Positions 57,335 to 64,000 of a stretch of DNA of 64,000 nt are shown one piece after another. Numbering within the stretch: the stretch's first letter is position 1; each line of letters begins with the position of its first letter. Position numbers and translations under genes: made by a program. The notes under the pieces were generated by a model. It ran no database searches, was not told where the DNA came from, and worked only from the letters and a program-made list of their open reading frames with translations. The DNA is from Trileptium ribeirensis (lineage: Eukaryota > Nematoda > Enoplea > Enoplida > Thoracostomopsidae): positions 16,973 through 80,972 of the forward strand of contig JASANE010003748.1 in the NCBI GenBank assembly GCA_030248225.1. Reading direction: 5' to 3'.

Positions 57335-58123
57335 TAGAATTCTGGGTGTAGTGGGTAGTTAATGAAGCGACAATTTCTCACTGGCTGTGACACTGGCGAA
57401 ATTTGATTTCCGTTATTGGATTTTTAGGGTGATACAAATAATTCAACTTTGGCTGGGTGGACTGGCACGCGAGATTAGGTTAAAATCTCTATTTAGTTAG
57501 AGGCGAAGCCCGATTCCAAATCTTCCCATGAAACAGCGGGCCAAAGAGGTTCGAATGGGATCCCTGAGAGATCCGAAAAATTACGTTGCTTATATGTATA
57601 TATCCCAACAACCAATCTGAGTAATTTTAGGCTCATTATATAAAATAAGCGTCTATAAGAATGCACAAAGGTTTGGTAGGCGTTATTTTTATGACGTAGA
57701 ACTTGGGTCAAAGTGGGTTCTAACATAATCCCACGAGACCCAAAATACTAGAAAATGGAAATATCTATATCTAGGCATATAGGCCTTTCTGGTCTGACTT
57801 TGTAGAGCATTTCATCCTCGCTGCAAATGTATGCTGCTATTATCTCTATATAAGCAGAAGGTATTCCCGAAAATGGTTTTTCAATGGGTCAATGGCACCC
57901 AAAATAAACGATAATATATTTCAGAAAAAGATCGAGCCATACGAGTGTTTTTGCACTCTTTTTGTAATCATTTGTTCTCTAAATGAACTGGCACATTGCA
58001 AGCACAATAATCGGGTATATCTTCTTAACATTTTCTGGTATTCGGTGGTGAACCTTATATTTTAACGTTCCATATAGCTGTATACCATTATCTCTGAATT
58101 ACATATTCAACACTCAGAATTCA
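57335..58123 (+). repeat. Dispersed repeat family R1, right-hand copy
   Basis: Runs from 'tagaattctgggtg' to 'cactcagaattca', with the body matching 13352-14287 ('caactttggctggg', 'aatctctatttag', 'atgctgctattat'). Its 3' part has been duplicated (see 58035-58374). Confidence 0.6.
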
Positions 58124-58374
58124 TCATCTTAGTAATAAGACAAACTACTAGTTATTATGCATTTATATCTTCTTAACATTAATCGGGTATATCAATAATA
58201 TCATAATAATAATAATCGGGTATATCTTCTTAACATATCAAACTGGCTGGTATTCGGTGGTGAACCCTATATTTTAACGTTCCATATAGCTGTATACCAT
58301 TATCTCTGAATTACATATTCAACACTCAGAATTCATCATCTTAATAATAAGACAAACTACTAGTTATTATGCAT
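58035..58374 (+). repeat. 128-bp direct duplication at the R1 end
   Basis: 58035-58162 and 58247-58374 both start 'ctggtattcggtggtgaacc' and end 'gttattatgcat', with about two mismatches in 128 bp. The 84-bp spacer repeats 'aatcgggtatatcttctt' as well. A recent local duplication. Confidence 0.88.
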
Positions 58375-60374
58375 CTATATATATGATCTTTTTTAGCCCT
58401 TATACAGCTTATATGTGCCAGAAGAGCATCAAAAATATTTGCCTCTGCATCAGTTTGGAGAAATCAGAAACAAAAAATATGTTATATATAACAAAGCAAA
58501 AATTCCACTGCTCTGTATTTAGCCGAAAGGTAAGTGACAGAATATTCGGTATTCGGTCGTTTCTAATTCTAGCTATTGCATTTCTGAATCAGTAGTCGAC
58601 ATTGATTAGCAGTGCACCATCGTGGGTTAGCCGCAAGCGGTATTGTTTGCTTAGCGTGTTCTGTTTTACGAACGAGTGCTGGTCGTATTTTTCTGCAGCA
58701 ACAAGCGGTTTTTGCAACTGTGCAAAAACTAATTCTTTGATAAAATTATACATTAGTTTACTATAACAGGATATCGAGTAGTGCTGCTCAGACAGAGATA
58801 CTCGTGTTATAAATTATATTACAGGGTTAGTCAACGTCAAACGAGTAATGGATTGACCTTCAACAACGAACTCTATCGGACGTGGAAGCGTATCTTATAT
58901 GAAACCAAAATTCCGCTACTTAAAATATCACTATTCGCTTTTACTATTTTAAAAACTCAACTAATGTTTTGAAAAAATCCGAAATGGTGAGAAAAATTGA
59001 ACCGGAATACAAATATATTTGTGTTCCGGAAAGAAGAAAGGGTTTGCGGGTATCATAAGCGTCACTTTTAATGAAGAAATAGTAGATTCGGTTGGACAAT
59101 ACCACAAAATTTGGTGAACATTCGTAACCTGTGTAATCAGAGTTGAAGGCGATTTGTAATAAGCGCGAGGATATTCTCTGGTACTGTACACGAGTGGCCC
59201 ATATGAACAGTCACTGAACAGGCCCGGAACATGGCAAGTTAACAATACAAAAGCAATGACCGCAGGTATCGATAGAAAGTAGCAAAAAAATAAGACAAAT
59301 GAGGAAAAATTTAATACAAAAGGACAAAAATTGGATAAAACTTTAACAAAATTGGAAAAATTTCGAGGTCCTAAAAATGTCAAAAATTTACCTCCCTCGT
59401 CGCTGAGACCATCAACCTCCGAGCAGACTGATAATTCGTCATCTATCCAGTATACGGTCAAGCACCGCGAATGTTGCTTGTTTCATCCAGTACTTAAACC
59501 AGTACAGTTCAGACTAAATTGCAATTAAATTGTTCTGCTATTGCAATGCACCAGCCAACATACCAACTGGTCGCGTAAAAACATTCAAGCTTTCTAACAA
59601 TACTTTAAAATTATCACTGAAGCCCCTACATATACTCTATAATACTGTATGCTGAACCAGTACAAACGCTTTCAGCCAGGCTAATAACAACGTAATATTG
59701 GTATTTCTTGATGTACTTTTATGATTTTATTTTTAATTATTGTATTATGCGTTAATTTTGATTGAAAACTATTAAACTACGTGCACGACGCCTGTGTTCC
59801 AGGTATATCGTTTGTTTACAACTTTGCGAATACCGATTAACTTCAATTGCCAGTAGAGTCAATAAATTTATAAATAAGATCTTTCTAAATCGAAACACCC
59901 GAGCCTTTCCGAATGGATATTTAATACCACGGTGTGGTTAATGTGATACTGCGTCATTGTAGAATGGAAAGGTCTTGATACGTCTTAGGCTGCTAAAAGC
60001 ACACCCACAAAACTACATTCGCCTGCATGACGATACAAAGCTAAATTATTTTGCAGACTTGACTAAAGCGGAGTGTGTCGCCGCTCGCAGAGATTCTGGA
60101 GATGGTGAATTATTCTGCGTAGTCCAACAACAGAATCGTCAGCCCAAGCTCAGAAATTCTCGGACAAGCTACTGAATTCATAACTAAGTTGTGTGAACGC
60201 AATGGCCGAACAGTAAAGGTTCTACATTACCGACAAGTGATTATGGTAGTACTACATCACAATGCCTTGATAAATCGATATTGATATATTTCATGCAGTC
60301 ATAGTGGTCAAAAATATCTTCAACGGTCGAAATTACCGTTGTCGATCACATCTTAGTATTACACTCGATAGTTT
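58375..60374. other. AT-rich interval left of the nested element cluster
   Basis: No element or gene that I can support. A minus-strand open frame of 166 codons at 58961-59461 is F-rich because the plus strand is A/G-rich there, and it has no recognisable domain. Confidence 0.35.
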
Positions 60375-60906
60375 TTAGGGGTGCCGGGACTGGTCCAACG
60401 GTTGCGTAGAGCTTCCAAAGACATCAGAGTTTCCTTCCAATAATCGCGCCATTAGACGTATTTCTGTTTCAGATACTTCTGCTTCTTTCAACGACACGCC
60501 TTCAGGCATGGACGATTCACCAGTCCAAGCGACATTTTCAGCTAACACGCGATACAAACGTTTTGCTTCGATAGCTAGAATAAAAGCATTGGTCACCATT
60601 TTGGTCAAATCGAAATTTCCATACTCTGTAGTTTAAACGACTTCGGTCTCCGCAATTTCTGTGCCGTGTGACACGATATCGTAAGGTTTCAGTTCACACC
60701 CGTGATTGTCTGGATTCGTGACGGATATCCTTATTGTATCTTGGTGGACTTGAACCACAGAATTCGGAGACAGTACTGACCGCTAGGACGCTATTCCGCT
60801 ATTACACTCGAAATCGACCATCGATATCAGTCGAATCCAACTTGCATGATACCAGCCAGCTTTGTACTTTCTGGCGGAATAATAATATCGGTCGATAAAC
60901 ACCATA
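60375..60906 (-). pseudogene. Ty3/gypsy-like pol fragment: protease-RT linker
   Basis: On the minus strand the reading I-I-I-P-P-E-S-T-K-L-A-G is followed, after a frame change, by I-R-I-S-V-T-N-P and L-K-P-Y-D-I-V. After one in-frame stop it continues to L-L-E-G-N-S-D-V-F-G. These blocks match the linker that precedes the reverse transcriptase in gypsy-group pol ('PP.S', 'V.NP...L.....V', 'LL....DVF'). The reverse transcriptase itself is not seen below 60375. A decayed LTR-retrotransposon remnant, assigned by pattern only. Confidence 0.5.
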
Positions 60907-60914
60907 CTTGAAAT

Positions 60915-62440
60915 CAGGGAATAACCGGAACCGTCCATTTAAACCGGATCCGGAACCTGGTCTTCGAAATCTATATATATATTAAAACAGATATATAGTA
61001 AAACAGATGAAGGAAGAAATGCAGATACAGTGGATTTAAAATGTGTTAAAAATAACTTTTACATGAAACTTAATGTATTGCGATGGCATTATTGCCTTTG
61101 TGAAACTTTAAAGAGACTGAGGAAGCTAACAATGTATATTTATTGATTAAAATGTCGGTTTTATGACACCCAAAGCAAAAAATACCTTCCACTATACACC
61201 CTTGCGCATATTGCGTCAAAATGAATGTGCTTATAACGCATGGAGCGTAGAATAAACACTTTCGCTCTGTAGAAGAAACACGTTATAGCTCTGTTTCCAG
61301 CGCCTACCTTTACTACACATACGTTTGTTACATGTTACTCTGTAGGAAACTGAACATTATTGGTTTATATGGTTCTAAGATAAAATAAATAGAAGTTATA
61401 TATACTATAATTTTCTGGTCACACTTATTAGGCTAGCTTTGGGCAACCAGTGTCCGTCAGTTGATGATAATAATCATAACTTTCTATTCACAATGCTATA
61501 AATGAGACCAACTGTTATATTGCTCGCACAGTTTCAATGAATACAGTTCATGGGCGTGGACGCAGTTTCTGGCTGCGCTGAAGATACCATTACTTTACTT
61601 CAATGTAGACTGATTTACAAAGTTTGCAAGCCCTCTGGCTTTTGATCGACGCAATTTACGTTAGTCAAGCTTACAGATAAATACTTCATCGTAGCCCATA
61701 CTCTGTTACCGAGTTGGACCGGTTTAAATCTAACATACCACACAGACCTAACGTGATATAGATCTATTAGAATGGGTTCAACATTTTTCAACTAAACGGG
61801 TTGTCGGGCTGCGTGATTTTAGCTACGAAGAGCGCCTTCAGTTTTTGGATCTACAAAAACTATCAACTCGGCGTCTCCGTCAGGACTTAATTTTCCTGTA
61901 CAAACTGTTCAACAGCCATCTATACTACCATGTTGATGATCTATTTGTACGTTCAATTAACACGCAAACTAGGGGTCATCCATATAAACTCCGTCCACCA
62001 ACGGTACCTCATCTAAACGCCGCCCGTTACTTTATAAATCACCGCGTGGTTAACATCTGGAATGGTCTACCATCCACTGTGGTTACCGCCCCCTCCCTGG
62101 CCTCGTTCAAGAAGCGCCTTCATGCCTCAGGACACGTACCTGAGATATAAATTTGGTCTGCTGCTGTTCTTCGTGCGTTTCAGGCATCAATAACTTCAAC
62201 TATCCGCCGATGTCAGCCATCGACATTCCCTCTGTCACCAACGATATACTCCCAACAATGAACGACAATTTGGTGTGCTTGTTGGTGACGGATCAAGGTA
62301 GATAGAATGTGTAAAATAGCTGCTACAAGCATCGACCTGGCTTTGTTAACAAACTCCTGTAGGTTAACATAAAAATTCCTGGTGAAATCATGTGTCCTAC
62401 TTACGTTTCACACTGTAAATTGCTGAGTTTTTTCAACGCC
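60915..62440 (+). mobile_element. hAT-like non-autonomous element, copy 2 (interrupted)
   Basis: Starts CAGGGAATAACCGGAA at 60915 and follows copy 1 (17548-18671) closely to about 61750. It is then broken by a CR1-like LINE tail and resumes at about 62307 ('aatgtgtaaaatagctg') to about 62430. The right terminal repeat is missing. It lies in the remains of a gypsy-like element. Confidence 0.75.
61765..62305 (+). mobile_element. CR1-like LINE 3' fragment inside copy 2
   Basis: Open from about 61774 to a stop at 62150: T-K-R-V-V-G-L-R, Y-E-E-R-L, R-R-L-R-Q-D-L-I-F-L-Y-K, R-G-H-P-Y-K-L, H-R-V-V-N-I-W-N-G-L-P and S-F-K-K-R-L. This is the standard C-terminal end of CR1/Jockey-type ORF2 and is uninterrupted here. 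About 150 bp of 3' untranslated sequence follows. Copies 1 and 3 of the host MITE lack it, which delimits the insert. Confidence 0.82.
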
Positions 62441-62537
62441 TTCTTTAGGTTCCTTCGACTCTTCAGCATCCGATTCTCTTACCGATTACTGTCATCGAAC
62501 GGTTTTGCCGGCTACTGGGATGCTCTTATCTTGATAG

Positions 62538-63580
62538 CACGGAGTAACCGGAATTCCGGTTCCGGCGAAAATCGTGTTCCGGTTGCGGTTCCGGCAAAGG
62601 GCAAAAACCATACCGGAACCGGAATTCCGGTTTAACTAAACAATTTGCCGTTTGAAACGTAAGCAGGGCACATAATTTCAGTAGGAATTTTTCATAGCAG
62701 CTATTTTACACATCCAGAAGTCTGTGCGGTACGTTTCAATTAAACCGGTCCAATTCGGTAACAGAGTATGGTTAACGCAGAAGTACTTAGGGTAGTAGTA
62801 CTTAGTAGTACTTGGCTAACATTAATTGCTTCAAGAACTCGCCAATGCGCTTGTAAACTTGGTAAATCAGTCTAAATTGAGGTAAACTAACGTTATCTGC
62901 AACGTAGCTAGAAACTGCTTTCTTGGCAAAGAACTGTATTTATTGAAACTGTGCGAGCAGCATCAAAGTGTGTCTCATTTATAGCATTCTGATTAGAAAG
63001 TTATCATCATTATCATCTAACTTACGGGCACTGTTTGTCCAACGCTAGCCTAAAAGTGTACCTGATCAGAAAATTACCTTCTATCTATTATTTTCTCTTA
63101 GAATCATATAAACCAATAATTTCAAGTTTCCTACAGAAGAACATGTAACAAACGTATGTGTAGTAAAGGAAGGCGACTGGAGACAAAGCAAAAGTGTGTA
63201 TTCTACGCTCCAAGCTTTGTAAGCATATTCGATTTGACGCAGTATACGCAATGGTGTATGGTGGAAGGCATTTTTTGCTCTGGGTGTCCAAAAATCGACA
63301 TATTTGATCGATAAATAAACATTATTAGCTTCCTCAGTCTCTTTAAAGTTTCAGAAAGGCAACAATACCATCGCCATTAAGTTTAATGTAAAAGTTATTT
63401 GTAATGCATTTTAAATCCACTATACATACCTTTATTTCTTCCTTCATCTGTTTTACTATATATATATCTGTTTTTATATTATATATTATAAGTTAGAAAC
63501 CAGGTTCCGGATCCGGTTTAAATGGACGGTTCCGGTTGCTGGTTACGGTTCCGGCAAATTTCGTTTCCGGTTATTCACTG
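62538..63580 (-). mobile_element. hAT-like non-autonomous element, copy 3 (complete)
   Basis: 1,043 bp in the opposite orientation to copies 1 and 2. It starts CACGGAGTAACCGGAA and ends TTCCGGTTATTCACTG, with perfect 8-bp duplications CTTGATAG at 62530-62537 and 63581-63588. The body aligns to copy 1 over its length. This copy fixes the element ends and the 8-bp TSD that support a hAT origin. Confidence 0.88.
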
Positions 63581-63606
63581 CTTGATAGTTAATTAATACC
63601 TGAAAT

Positions 63607-63930
63607 TTTTGGTAACATGATATCTCCAATAACTATGGCAACCGGCATGTCTGGTTGTCATACGAGTTTGCACGTATTGCGCTTTGTCGCCTAAGTGGAT
63701 CATCGCTCCAAGGTCTTGTTTGCTGTAGAACCATCCGTGTGAAGCTTGTACCGACTGAAGCATTCTTCGTACGTACACTTTTTATAATATGATAGTCATT
63801 TGCACTCCAGTATTGACCAAACCACATAATTTATAAGAATTGATTCGCACGTCGACATATAAACACGACTTAATCGAGCGTTCCAAGGCACAGGTGTTAA
63901 TGCTTGCAACTCGTGATGTATCAGTCACGT
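63607..63930 (-). pseudogene. Ty3/gypsy-like aspartic protease fragment
   Basis: On the minus strand C-L-Y-V-D-V-R-I-N is followed by L-V-N-T-G-V-Q-M-T-I-I, which fits the retropepsin core L-V-D-T-G-A-x-x-S/T-x-I with the catalytic Asp changed to Asn. A stop follows shortly after. Further on, in a shifted frame, V-A-I-V-I-G-D-I-M-L resembles the I-L-G-x-D-x-L block of retropepsins. The upstream gag region would lie right of the window. It is the counterpart of 60375-60906, separated by the MITE copies. Confidence 0.5.
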
Positions 63931-64000
63931 CTTCCGTGAACAAGTAGTTTCAAGCAATACGTTGCACCTACTTCGTTCAGTTACCTGCTATTGCTACCTA

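Noticed and set aside
58961..59461. 166-codon minus-strand open frame
   Set aside because: F-rich because the opposite strand is A/G-rich. It starts at TTG, has no domain, and its length is possible by chance in 128 kb of both strands.
59975..60175. 66-codon plus-strand frame beside the gypsy-like remnant
   Set aside because: On the opposite strand to the pol fragment and matching no retroelement block.
1..64000. CRISPR arrays, tRNA or rRNA genes, bacterial operons
   Set aside because: No regularly spaced short repeats of CRISPR type, no tRNA B-box or cloverleaf, and no rRNA sequence recognised. The gene structure is eukaryotic.
1..64000. A wholly new multi-gene system
   Set aside because: Apart from the galectin pair, all recognisable coding sequence belongs to known transposon classes. 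No co-oriented cluster of unknown genes is visible.

Overview
The window is AT-rich animal DNA with spliceosomal introns and many transposable elements. Two related galectin genes, both on the minus strand, carry the clearest host coding signal. I found no prokaryotic operon, tRNA, rRNA or CRISPR array. The galectins have two carbohydrate-recognition domains (CRDs) in the arrangement of nematode LEC-1-type tandem-repeat galectins, with the CRDs joined through a G-R-Y-Y-P-(V/I)-P junction. I therefore infer a nematode, or at least an ecdysozoan. The introns (0.95-11.7 kb) are far longer than in Caenorhabditis. The species assignment is inference.

Layout. About 1-790 is a degenerate tandem repeat with a period near 170 bp. 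3222-15978 holds four exons of galectin B (CRD1 plus the first exon of CRD2); its 3' end would lie left of the window. 17548-18671 is a hAT-like non-autonomous element. 23651-28760 is a pogo/Tigger-type DNA transposon with matching terminal inverted repeats (TIRs), a TA target duplication, and a two-exon transposase ending in a PHD finger. 32306-55466 holds six exons of galectin A, from the start of CRD1 to a stop codon; only a short first coding exon is missing. Its introns hold a broken LOA/I-like LINE (about 38850-41430), a large inverted repeat (arms 41502-41943 and 43471-43915), a second LINE remnant near 44479, and a 5'-truncated LINE with a 13-bp target-site duplication (TSD) at 51045-51804. 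The right end, 60375 onward, is a nested cluster: an old Ty3/gypsy-like pol fragment cut by two more copies of the hAT-like element, one of which carries a CR1-like LINE tail.

Galectins A and B have matching exon lengths and phases and lie head to tail, so they are a tandem duplication. CRD2 keeps the H..N.R sugar-binding signature in both. CRD1 is altered, and galectin A has also lost the key histidine there. The rest is dispersed repeats, of which at least four families recur within the window, and AT-rich DNA in which I see nothing definite.
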